A DNA stretch of 64,000 nt from Cellulomonas telluris (GTDB taxonomy: Bacteria > Actinomycetota > Actinomycetes > Actinomycetales > Cellulomonadaceae): positions 1 to 64,000 of the forward strand of contig NZ_QXFN01000004.1 of NCBI RefSeq assembly GCF_004886325.1, in the 5' to 3' direction. Both the position numbers and the translations under genes were made by a program. This document shows positions 55,499 to 63,419 of the stretch, piece after piece; positions within the stretch are counted from its first letter, which is position 1; every line of letters begins with the position of its first letter. The notes under the pieces are model-generated. The model did no database searches. It had not been told where the DNA came from and saw nothing but the letters and a program-made list of their open reading frames with translations.

Positions 55499-58039
55499 AT
55501 GTGGCACCTGACGCTGCGCAACGTCCGGGCGCACGCCGGCCGGCTCCGGCTCACGGTGCTGGCCGTGGCGCTCGCGGTCGCCGTCGTCGCCGGCGGCACC
55601 GCGCTGACCGGCGCGTCCCAGCGGCTCCTCGACGCGCAGTTCCGCACGGCCGCCGCCGGCGTGGACGTGACGGTCCGCGCTGCCGCGGCGTTCGACTCGG
55701 CGATGGGCGTCGAGGTGGACCGGGAACCGCTGCCGGCCGCGCTCGTCGACGAGGTCGCCGCGGCGCCCGGCGTGGCTCGCGTCCTGCCGGTCGTCGAGGG
55801 CTCCGGGCTGCTCGAGGTCGACGGCCGCGCTGTCGTCCCCACCGGCGCCTCGGTCCTGTCCTCGTTCGCGCCCGCGCCGTTCGGCGCCTTCGTGCTGCGC
55901 GAGGGGCGCGCCCCGACCCGCAGCGGCGAGGCCGTCGTCGACGTGGCGACCGCCCGTGCCGCGGGCGTCGCCGTGGGGGACAGGGTCGACCTGCTCACCG
56001 ACGGGCGCAGCACCGTGCGCGTCGTCGGGCTCGTCGGGTTCGCCGACGGCGACGGCCTGCCGGGCGCCACCGTCGTCCTCGTGCCGCTGGCGGACGCCCA
56101 GCGGCTGCTCGGGACCGGCGAGGGGTTCACGGAGCTCCGGGTGCGGACGACCACGGGGACACCGGTCGCCGACGCCGTCGCCGCGCTGCGCACCCGGCTC
56201 GGCGCCGACTACGCCGTGGCCTCGGGACAGGACACGGCCGAGGCGTCCGCCGCCGCTGCCGGCGAGCAGCTCGGGTCCCTGCGCCTGGTCCTCGCCGCGC
56301 TGTCGGGTGCCGTCCTGCTCGTCGGCGCCGTCCTCGTGGCGAACACGTTCACCATCGTGATCGGTCAGCGCCGCCGGGAGATCGCGCTCCTGCGCGCCGC
56401 GGGCGCCACCTCGGGGCAGGTCACCCGCGCCGTGCTCGCCGAGGCGGTGGTCGTGGGCGCGGTCGGGTCCGTCCTGGGCACGGCGCTCGGCCTGGTCACC
56501 GCCGAGGGCCTGCGGGTGCTCGCGCGGGCGGCCGGCAGCGACCTGCCCGAGGGCAGGTTGGGCACGACCCCGGCCGCGGTCCTGCTCGCGGTGCTCGTCG
56601 GGGTCGGGGTCACCGCCCTCGCGGCGGTGGGCGCCGCCCGCAGCGCCGCGCGCGTGGCACCGGTCGAGGCGATCCGCGCCTCCGTCGACGTCGTCGGCGG
56701 GCCCGGCCCGCGACGCGGACGCGCGACAGCCCGGGCCGTCCCGCTCGTCGCCGGGGTCGTGGGCCTCGCCGCCGTCGCAGCCGGGGCACCGGCCGCGCTC
56801 CTCGCGCCGGCGGCGATCGCGACCGTGGTCGGCGTCGTGCTCAACGCCGCGGTCGTCACCCCCGCCCTCACGCGGGCGCTCGGGGCGCCGCTGGCACGCG
56901 CCGGTGTGCCCGGACAGCTCGCGCGGGAGGCGGCGGCGCGTGCTCCCCGCCGCACCACGTCGACCGCGATCGCGCTCGCCCTCGGGCTCGCGCTCGTCGG
57001 CTTCACGTCCGTCGTCGCCACGTCGCTCCGGGACGGCCTGTCGGGTGCCTACCGCGAGACGATCACCGCGGACCTGGTGGTCGAGAGCGCGCGCGGCGAG
57101 ATGCTCGGCGGGCTGTCGCCCGCCGTGGCCGACCGGCTGCGGTCGGTGCCGCAGGTCGAGGTCGCGTCCCGCGTGCGGTACGGGCACGTCCTCGACGGCG
57201 GGACGACGACGGCCCTGGCGGCGGTGGACCCGGCGACGCTGCCGGCGGTCGCCGAGCTCGACATGGTCGAGGGGTCCGTCGAGGCGCTCGCCGGGGGCGG
57301 GGTCCTCGTCGCCGAGTCCCTGTCGACCGAGCGGGACCTGCACGTCGGTGACGTCGTCCGGCTGACCCTGTCGCACGCGGGCGTGCAGGAGCTCGAGGTG
57401 GTCGGCGTCGTCGACTCCCTCGACGCGCAGGCGCTGTCGACCGCCTGGATCGTGTCGCTCGACACCTACGCGCGGCACTTCGCCGAGGACCTGGACGCGA
57501 GCGTCCTCGTGCGCACGGCCGGCGGCGTGAGCGCCGACGAGGCGCGCGCGTCCGTCCGGGCCGCGCTCGCGGACCACCCGACCGCCGCGGTGCGCGACCA
57601 GGCCGCCGCCGCGCAGGCGAGGGGAGCGGCGGTGGACGAGGTCCTCGGCCTGGTCGGCGTCCTGCTCGGGCTCGTCGTCGTGCTCGCACTGCTCGGCGTC
57701 ACGAGCACGCTCGCGCTGTCCGTGGCCGAGCGCGTCCGCGAGATCGGGCTGCTGCGCGCGGTGGGCACGACCTCGGGGCAGGTCGGTCGGATGTTCCGCG
57801 CCGAGGCCCTGCTCGTCGCCGCCCTCGCGACCGTCCTGGGGCTCGGCCTCGGCGTGGCGCTGGGTGCGCTCACCGTGAGCGCGGTGCTCGGCCGCGAGGC
57901 GCCCCTGGCCGTGTCGCTCCCCGTCGGCCGGCTCGCGGCCGTCGTGCTCGCCGCCGGCGTGGTGGGGGTCGTGGCCGGGCTCGCGCCGGCGCGACGCGCG
58001 GCCCGCACCGACGTGCTCACGGCGCTGGCCGCCGACTGA
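55499..58039 (+). CDS. FtsX-like ABC transporter permease (two FtsX domains)
   Basis: 846 aa. A first helix (about residues 15-40), a MacB-like extracytoplasmic domain, an FtsX membrane domain with three helices (~255-395), a further pair of helices (~405-455), a second extracytoplasmic domain and a second FtsX domain (~715-840; [40 protein letters not shown]). The duplicated architecture is typical of actinobacterial mechanotransmission-type ABC systems. No periplasmic partner is encoded nearby; the substrate is unknown. Confidence 0.92.
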   Translation: MWHLTLRNVRAHAGRLRLTVLAVALAVAVVAGGTALTGASQRLLDAQFRTAAAGVDVTVRAAAAFDSAMGVEVDREPLPAALVDEVAAAPGVARVLPVVEGSGLLEVDGRAVVPTGASVLSSFAPAPFGAFVLREGRAPTRSGEAVVDVATARAAGVAVGDRVDLLTDGRSTVRVVGLVGFADGDGLPGATVVLVPLADAQRLLGTGEGFTELRVRTTTGTPVADAVAALRTRLGADYAVASGQDTAEASAAAAGEQLGSLRLVLAALSGAVLLVGAVLVANTFTIVIGQRRREIALLRAAGATSGQVTRAVLAEAVVVGAVGSVLGTALGLVTAEGLRVLARAAGSDLPEGRLGTTPAAVLLAVLVGVGVTALAAVGAARSAARVAPVEAIRASVDVVGGPGPRRGRATARAVPLVAGVVGLAAVAAGAPAALLAPAAIATVVGVVLNAAVVTPALTRALGAPLARAGVPGQLAREAAARAPRRTTSTAIALALGLALVGFTSVVATSLRDGLSGAYRETITADLVVESARGEMLGGLSPAVADRLRSVPQVEVASRVRYGHVLDGGTTTALAAVDPATLPAVAELDMVEGSVEALAGGGVLVAESLSTERDLHVGDVVRLTLSHAGVQELEVVGVVDSLDAQALSTAWIVSLDTYARHFAEDLDASVLVRTAGGVSADEARASVRAALADHPTAAVRDQAAAAQARGAAVDEVLGLVGVLLGLVVVLALLGVTSTLALSVAERVREIGLLRAVGTTSGQVGRMFRAEALLVAALATVLGLGLGVALGALTVSAVLGREAPLAVSLPVGRLAAVVLAAGVVGVVAGLAPARRAARTDVLTALAAD

Positions 58040-58062
58040 CCGGGACCGCGGGCGGGCGCTCC

Positions 58063-58086
58063 GGGCGATCCCGGTGCTTCCACCGG
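58063..58086 (+). promoter_or_regulatory. palindromic operator, copy 2 (GNAT-MFS operon)
   Basis: GGGCGATC, then CCGGTG-CTTC-CACCGG. It matches copy 1 at 54351 in 22 of 24 bases and lies 77 nt before the GNAT start codon, compared with 65 nt before the HMA gene. Its presence in the gap after the transporter operon indicates a second promoter under the same control. Confidence 0.75.
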
Positions 58087-58163
58087 TGCCCCACGCCGCC
58101 CGCCCGCGGGACCGTCGACCCCGACTCCCTCCATGTCCTCGAACAGCACCTCAGGAGACGACC

Positions 58164-58682
58164 GTGACCTCAGCACCGCAGCAGCTCCGCCCGGGCGCGG
58201 GCACCGTGACCGTGCGCCGCGCCACGCCCGCGGACGCCCGGACCGTCCACACCCTGGTCCTCGAGATCGCCGCGCACGAGGGCGACTCCACCCACGTGAC
58301 GGTGACCCCCGACGTGTGGGCGCGCCTGCTCGGGCGCGGCGACGTCCTCGTCACGCTGGCCGAGGCCGACGGGCAGGTGCTCGGCTACGCGTCCGCCGTC
58401 CGCCGGCTGCACCTGTGGAGCGGCGGCGACGTGCTCGCGGTGGACGACGTGTACGTGCGCCCCGGTGCGCGCGACCAGGGCGTGGGGCGCCGCCTGCTCG
58501 CCGCGACGGCCCGCGTGGCCGACGTCGCGGGCCTCACCGTCGTCTGGGGCGTCGAGCCGGGCAACCACGGCGCGCAGCGCTTCTACCGCCGCCTCGGCGC
58601 GACGCTGCGCGACAAGGTCGTGGCGGCGTGGACGCCGACCGCCTACCGCCGGGTGATCGCCGACGCGGAGGCGGGACGATGA
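58164..58682 (+). CDS. GNAT-family N-acetyltransferase
   Basis: 172 aa. VTVRRATPADARTVHTLVLE opens a single GNAT fold; LAVDDVYVRPGARDQGVGRR contains the acetyl-CoA pyrophosphate loop (R-x-x-G-x-G) and NHGAQRFYRRLGA the typical last strand. The substrate could be a small amine or a protein; pairing with an exporter hints at a self-protection or modification role but does not prove it. AGGAGA precedes GTG 58164. The stop overlaps the MFS gene by 4 nt. Confidence 0.9.
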   Translation: MTSAPQQLRPGAGTVTVRRATPADARTVHTLVLEIAAHEGDSTHVTVTPDVWARLLGRGDVLVTLAEADGQVLGYASAVRRLHLWSGGDVLAVDDVYVRPGARDQGVGRRLLAATARVADVAGLTVVWGVEPGNHGAQRFYRRLGATLRDKVVAAWTPTAYRRVIADAEAGR

Positions 58683-60121
58683 CGACCACCGCGCCCGGGC
58701 GGGCCGGCACCGGCGGGGCCGCGGACGAGCTCGCCGCCGCCGTCCCGCGCGGGCGTCTCGCGCTGGCGCTCCTGGTGTCCGCGCAGTTCGTCGTCATGCT
58801 CGACACGTCCGTCGTCAACGTCGCGCTGCCGTCCGTCCAGCGGGACCTGGCGCTGGGACCGGCGGGCGCCTCGTGGGTGGTCAACGCCTACCTGCTCGCG
58901 TTCGGCGGCCTGCTGCTCGTCGGGGGGCGGGCCGCGGACGTCGTCGGACGGCGACGGGCGTTCGTCCTCGGCTCGGCCGTCTTCCTGACCGGCACGCTCG
59001 CGGCGGCAGCGGCGAGCACGGCGGGGCTCCTCGTCGCCGCCCGGGCCGTCCAGGGCGTGGGGGCGGCCCTGCTCAGCCCGGCGGCGATGTCGTTGCTGCT
59101 CGTGATGTTCCCCGGGGTGAGCCGGGCGCGGGCGATGAGCGCCTGGGGTGCCGCGTCCACGCTGGGCGGCGCCTCCGGGGTGCTCCTCGGAGGCGCCCTC
59201 ACCGGTGCGCTCGGCTGGCCGTGGGTCTTCCTCGTCACCGTGCCGGTCTCGGCTTCGGCCCTGCTGCTCGCGCCCCGGGTGCTGGACGCCGGCGCCGGCG
59301 TGGGCGGGCGACGGTTCGACGTGCTGGGTGCGGCCACCGTCACCGGCGCCGTCGTCGCGCTCGTCCACACGGCGCTCGCCGTCCCCGAGCACGGCTGGCT
59401 GTCGTGGCGGACGGCCACGGGTGCCGGCGCCGCCGGCCTGCTCCTGGCGGTGTTCGCCGCCGTCGAGCGGGCAGCGGCGGACCCGCTCGTGCCGCCGGAC
59501 CTCGTCGCCTCGTGGCGGCTGCGGGCGGGCACCGTGCTGGCCGTCCTCGGCGGGGCGGCACGCGCGTCGACGTTCGTCCTCGTCGCCCTCTACCTGCAGC
59601 AGGCGCTCCTCCTGGCGCCGGGGGCCGCCGGCCTGGCGATGGTCCCGACGTCCCTGACCGGGTTCGTGGTCTCGGTCCTCGTGCTGCCACGGGTGCTGCG
59701 CCGGATCGGGCCGGAGCGGACGATGGTGCTCGGGCTCGTCGTCCTCGCCGGCGGGCAGGTCTGGATCGCCGCCGCCCCGTCGCCCGCCGCGTACGGGTCC
59801 GACGTCCTGCCCGGGCTCCTCCTCGTGGCCACGGGCGTCGCGCTGAGCTTCACGCCGACGACCATGGTGATCGCCCACGCGGTGCCGGCGGGGCGGGCGG
59901 GCGTCGCGTCCGGTCTGGCGAGCGCGGCGACCCAGGTCGGGGCGTCCCTCGGTGTCGCCGCCTTCGCCGCCGTCGCGGCGGCGTCCGCGGGAGACGAGGC
60001 CGCGGTCGCGACGGCCGACGGGTTCGCCGCTGCCTTCGTCGCCGCGGCGCTCACGGCGACGGCGACCGCGCTCGTCGGGTGCGCCGTCGTCGTCGCGGGT
60101 CGGTCGCCGCGGGTCCCCTGA
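58679..60121 (+). CDS. MFS transporter, DHA2 (EmrB/QacA) type
   Basis: 480 aa with about 14 hydrophobic segments. The N-terminus shows FVVMLDTSVVNVALPSVQRD, GGRAADVVGRRRAFVLGSAV (motif A) and VQGVGAALLSPAAMSLL, all typical of the 14-helix drug:H+ antiporter-2 family. It likely exports a hydrophobic or cationic compound. It is translationally coupled to the acetyltransferase and preceded by the shared palindrome. The substrate is unknown. Confidence 0.92.
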   Translation: MTTTAPGRAGTGGAADELAAAVPRGRLALALLVSAQFVVMLDTSVVNVALPSVQRDLALGPAGASWVVNAYLLAFGGLLLVGGRAADVVGRRRAFVLGSAVFLTGTLAAAAASTAGLLVAARAVQGVGAALLSPAAMSLLLVMFPGVSRARAMSAWGAASTLGGASGVLLGGALTGALGWPWVFLVTVPVSASALLLAPRVLDAGAGVGGRRFDVLGAATVTGAVVALVHTALAVPEHGWLSWRTATGAGAAGLLLAVFAAVERAAADPLVPPDLVASWRLRAGTVLAVLGGAARASTFVLVALYLQQALLLAPGAAGLAMVPTSLTGFVVSVLVLPRVLRRIGPERTMVLGLVVLAGGQVWIAAAPSPAAYGSDVLPGLLLVATGVALSFTPTTMVIAHAVPAGRAGVASGLASAATQVGASLGVAAFAAVAAASAGDEAAVATADGFAAAFVAAALTATATALVGCAVVVAGRSPRVP

Positions 60122-60214
60122 CGTGCCGGCACGCCGCGAGCCCTGCGCCCCGGGGCCGGGCACCGCACCCTGCGGCCCGCGCCCCTGGGGGACGCAGGCC
60201 ACGGGGCTCCGCTC

Positions 60215-62356
60215 CTACACGGCCGTCGCGTGCAGCACGAGCGCCTGCGCGGGCCACAGGGTGGGGATCTGGAGGCCGGCGGACGCCAGCAGGGCGCCGG
60301 GCAGCGTCACCTCGCCGGCGCTGACCCAGCCCGGGGTGATCCAGCCGTGGCGGGGGAGGCCCAGCTCGCTGCGGACCCGCACCCGGTAGCGGCGGTCGGG
60401 GTCGAGCCCGTGGAGCCGGACGCGCTCGGGGAGCGCCTCCTCCAGGCTGGCGACCGTGGCGACCGTCCAGACGCCCTCGGACCGGTCCGGCAGGACGGCG
60501 CCGACGACGCGCAGCGCGGGGTCGACGACGTCGGCGTGGACGGCCGTGCCGGTGTGCAGGACGTGCCGGAGCTCCTTGTACAGCGCGGCGAACGCGCGCA
60601 CGACCTGGAGCTCCTCGTCGGTGCAGGACAGCAGGTCCCACTCGAAGCCGGCGGAGCCCATGAGGCTGGTCGCGGCCCGGAAGGACAGGTCGAGCGTCCG
60701 GCCGGAGCTGTGGGACTCGGTCGGGCCGACGTGCCCGCCGACGAGCTCGGGCGGCAGCAGCAGCTGGGTCCACCGCTGGATGTCCTGGCGCTCGACGGCG
60801 TCGTTGGAGTCCGACGCCCACACGCGGTCGGTGACGGCCAGGATGCCGAGGTCGGTGCGGGCGCCGCCGCTGGAGCAGGACTCGATCTCCAGGCCGGGGT
60901 GCTCACGCTTGAGCTGGGCGATGAGCCGGTAGGCGGCGCGGGTCTGCTCGTGTGTGCCGGGGCGGCCGCGGTGCGTGGCGTCGACGAGGTCCCGGTTGTG
61001 GTCCCACTTGATGAAGTCGATCCCCAGCTCGGTGACGAGCGTGCCGATGCACCGGTGGACGTACTCGTACGCGGCGGGCTCGGCCAGGTCGAGGACGTGC
61101 TGCTGGCGCCAGGAGATCCCGGCGGGCTCCTCGACGCGGTCGGGTGCGTGCAGCAGCCACTCGGGGTGCGCGCGCGCCAGGTCGGAGTCGAGGTTGACCA
61201 TCTCCGGCTCGAACCACAGGCCGAACTGCATGCCCAGCTCGTGCACCCGCCGGGCCAGCGGCTCGAGCCCGTCCGGCCAGACCGTCCGGTCGACGAACCA
61301 GTCGCCCAGGCCGCGCCGGTCGTCGCGGCGTCCGAGGAACCAGCCGTCGTCGAGGACGAACCGCTCGACCCCCACCTCGGCGGCGCGCTCCGCGAGCCGG
61401 AGCAGGGTCTGCGGGTCGTGGTCGAAGTAGACCGCCTCCCACGTGTTGAGCACGAGCGGGCGGGGCCCCGCCGGGTGCTGCGGCCGGGCGCGCAGCATCG
61501 TGTGGAACCGCGCGGAGAGCCCGTCCAGCCCGGCGTCGCTCCACGCGAAGTACGTGGTGGGCGCCGCGTAGGACTCGCCCGGTGCCAGGCGCACCTCGCC
61601 GGCGCGCAGGAGCTCGCCCGCGCCCAGGAGCGTCACCTCGTCCGTCATCCGGTCGACCCGGTGCGTGACGTCGGCGCTCCAGCCGAGGTGCACCGCCCAG
61701 ACCTCGCCCGCCCGGTCCCGTGGCACGCCCGTCGACGCGATCGTCACGTGCGGCGAGTCGTGGCCGGACCGGCCGCGGCGGGTCTGCCGGGTCGTCGCAC
61801 CGCGCGGCATCGGCACGGTCAGCGGCGCCTTCTCGCGCGTCCAGCGGCCGGAGAACGTCGTCAGGTGGTCGGCGGTGCGCGGCACGGGCAGGGTCGCCTC
61901 CACCTGGACGACCTCGACCTCCGCGTCGCCCGTGGCCGTGACCGTGTGGTCGACGGTCGCCACGCCGCCGGCGGTCAGCGCGAGGGCGCTCTCCAGCCGC
62001 AGGCCCGCCACCGGGTCCTCGGCCGTGACGCGCACGGCGTGCTCCGCCTCGTCGACCCCCGTCACGGTCCACCGCGGGAGCACCGGGACGGTGCCGCGCC
62101 GCAGCAGCAGGCCCGGACGACCCGCCCAGCCGTCGGACTCCACGGGCAGCAGGCTGAGCTGCCACGCCGCGTCGAGGGTGCCCGGCGGGGTCTGCCGCGA
62201 CGCGGCCAGGGCCAGCGCCCCCAGGTCCTCGGGGCCGACGGCTCCCGGGTCGGGACCCCAGTGCAGGACCGTCGGCAGACCGGTCGGCAGGTGCTGGACG
62301 ACCAGCGCGACGCCGTCGCGTCGCAGCAGGGTGAAGCGGTCGGGTGTCTCGTGCAC
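60215..62356 (-). CDS. GH36 alpha-galactosidase
   Basis: 713 aa, the normal GH36 size. The N-terminal beta-supersandwich is followed by the barrel with FVLDDGWFLGRRDDRRGLGD, LWFEPEMVNLDSDLARAHPE, nucleophile Asp in IDFIKWDHNRD, and acid/base Asp in VWASDSNDAVERQDIQRW, then a C-terminal beta domain. It removes terminal alpha-galactose from raffinose-type sugars or galactomannan fragments. No signal peptide, so it works on imported oligosaccharides. GGAAGAGG lies a few bases before GTG 62356. Monocistronic. Confidence 0.95.
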   Translation of the reverse strand: MHETPDRFTLLRRDGVALVVQHLPTGLPTVLHWGPDPGAVGPEDLGALALAASRQTPPGTLDAAWQLSLLPVESDGWAGRPGLLLRRGTVPVLPRWTVTGVDEAEHAVRVTAEDPVAGLRLESALALTAGGVATVDHTVTATGDAEVEVVQVEATLPVPRTADHLTTFSGRWTREKAPLTVPMPRGATTRQTRRGRSGHDSPHVTIASTGVPRDRAGEVWAVHLGWSADVTHRVDRMTDEVTLLGAGELLRAGEVRLAPGESYAAPTTYFAWSDAGLDGLSARFHTMLRARPQHPAGPRPLVLNTWEAVYFDHDPQTLLRLAERAAEVGVERFVLDDGWFLGRRDDRRGLGDWFVDRTVWPDGLEPLARRVHELGMQFGLWFEPEMVNLDSDLARAHPEWLLHAPDRVEEPAGISWRQQHVLDLAEPAAYEYVHRCIGTLVTELGIDFIKWDHNRDLVDATHRGRPGTHEQTRAAYRLIAQLKREHPGLEIESCSSGGARTDLGILAVTDRVWASDSNDAVERQDIQRWTQLLLPPELVGGHVGPTESHSSGRTLDLSFRAATSLMGSAGFEWDLLSCTDEELQVVRAFAALYKELRHVLHTGTAVHADVVDPALRVVGAVLPDRSEGVWTVATVASLEEALPERVRLHGLDPDRRYRVRVRSELGLPRHGWITPGWVSAGEVTLPGALLASAGLQIPTLWPAQALVLHATAV

Positions 62357-62376
62357 GGGGCCTCTTCCGCGATCGG

Positions 62377-62392
62377 GGCGGACGGGTCCGCC
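62377..62392. promoter_or_regulatory. palindrome in the GH36 leader
   Basis: GGCGGAC-GG-GTCCGCC, a perfect 7-bp inverted repeat with a 2-nt centre, 21 nt upstream of the alpha-galactosidase start. It could be an operator or an mRNA hairpin near the ribosome site. The rest of the 137-bp gap to the tRNA terminator shows only a TAGGGT -10-like box on the minus strand (62464-62469). Confidence 0.4.
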
Positions 62393-62493
62393 TCGGGTGG
62401 TGCGCCGTCGGTGACGGCGTCGGCGCGAGCACCCGCGGGGCGTCCTCGCCGACCGGTCGGGGCCACCCTAGGCGGCGGCAGCCGCACGAACAG

Positions 62494-62532
62494 CGAAGGC
62501 CCCCGACCGGCTGACGCGGGCGGGGGCCTTCG
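62494..62532 (-). terminator. terminator after tRNA-Asn
   Basis: A perfect 12-bp stem (CGAAGGCCCCCG at 62494-62505 with its complement at 62521-62532) and a 15-nt loop, 6 nt past the tRNA 3' end on the minus strand. The GAAGGCCC core equals that of the rRNA terminator at 55-90. Confidence 0.8.
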
Positions 62533-62538
62533 TCCCTG

Positions 62539-62611
<73 letters not shown>

Positions 62612-62704
62612 TCGTGCGGGAAGAGACTCTAGCAGCCGTCGGAGCCCTCGCGTGCCACGCCGGCGACGACCGGGACGTGACGTGCGCCGCCGTCGCGGGC
62701 CCGG

Positions 62705-63226
62705 TCAGGGAGCGAGGCCGACCTCCGACCGGACCCGGGCCTCGGCGTCCGCCACGGCCCGTGCCGCAGCGGGGTCGGAGAGGTCCACGCGACCGTCGCC
62801 GATGGTCTGCGTGAACAGCTCGCCCGCCTCGTCGCGCCGCAGCGCGACGCGCACGTGACCGCCGCCCGGCAGCGCGACGTGCTCGACGTGCACGACCGAC
62901 TGCTGGACGCGCTCGCGGAACGTCTGCGCGAGGTCGCGCCCGGCGGCGTCGTCCGCGAGCGTCAGGGTGGTGGCGGCCCCGCTGATCCAGTGCACGGTGA
63001 GCGCCCGCGCCTCGGCGTCCAGCGTGCCGCGGTCCACCGCCGACCAGGGGGTGCGCGCGACCGGGGCGTCGTCGTCCGGGTCGACGAGGTGCAGGGCGCG
63101 CCGGCTGACGACCGCCCACCGGTCACCCTCGAGCGGTGCGGCGGCGAGCACCGCGTCGCCCGAGGTCAGGTCCAGGCGCCTGCGCACGGGATCGGGCAGG
63201 CGACGTCGACGGGAGAACAGGGCCAC
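62705..63226 (-). CDS. conserved hypothetical protein
   Basis: 173 aa, no membrane segments. The N-terminus is basic (FSRRRRLPDPVRRRL), the middle is a predicted beta-rich domain (LHLVDPDDD, VARTPWSAVDRGTLDAE, LTVHWISGAATTLTL) reminiscent of PH-like proteins found in actinobacteria, and the C-terminus is an acidic helix. Function unknown. GTG 63226 has TACGGT 6 nt upstream. It lies between two tRNA genes on the same strand. Confidence 0.72.
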   Translation of the reverse strand: MALFSRRRRLPDPVRRRLDLTSGDAVLAAAPLEGDRWAVVSRRALHLVDPDDDAPVARTPWSAVDRGTLDAEARALTVHWISGAATTLTLADDAAGRDLAQTFRERVQQSVVHVEHVALPGGGHVRVALRRDEAGELFTQTIGDGRVDLSDPAAARAVADAEARVRSEVGLAP

Positions 63227-63232
63227 ACGACC

Positions 63233-63238
63233 ACCGTA
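63233..63238 (-). promoter_or_regulatory. -10 box, leaderless promoter
   Basis: TACGGT on the minus strand, 6 nt before GTG 63226, between the gene and the upstream tRNA. Confidence 0.5.
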
Positions 63239-63287
63239 CCCAGCACGACGGGCGGGTCGGCGGGACGTTCGGGGTGCGGCGGGACGG

Positions 63288-63361
63288 TGGGCCAGGTGGG
63301 GCTTGAACCCACGACCGACGGATTATGAGTCCGCTGCTCTGACCGGCTGAGCTACTGGCCC
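63288..63361 (-). tRNA. tRNA with CAT anticodon (Ile2 or elongator Met)
   Basis: 74-nt cloverleaf: acceptor GGGCCAG/CTGGCCC, D arm AGCTCAG, anticodon loop CTCATAA (CAT at 63325-63327), T arm GGTTCAAGC, discriminator A. CCA is not encoded (CCG follows). A CAT anticodon fits elongator Met or the lysidine-modified Ile tRNA; the anticodon arm GACTCATAATC resembles E. coli ileX, so Ile2 is possible. Initiator Met is excluded because the first pair is G-C. Confidence 0.93.
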
Positions 63362-63407
63362 GGTACGAGCAGCGTAGCGACGCCGCGCGCCGGGCCGGTG
63401 CTGCGGC

Positions 63408-63413
63408 GAGACT
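63408..63413 (+). promoter_or_regulatory. -10 box, leaderless promoter of the CPBP-like gene
   Basis: GAGACT, 6 nt before ATG 63420. A weak match to the pattern. Confidence 0.35.
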
Positions 63414-63419
63414 CGCACC

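Noticed and set aside
60122-60214. Terminator between the MFS and GH36 genes
   Set aside because: Partial GC-rich pairings exist (for example GTGCCGGCAC), but no single convincing stem with a loop was found, so it is not listed.
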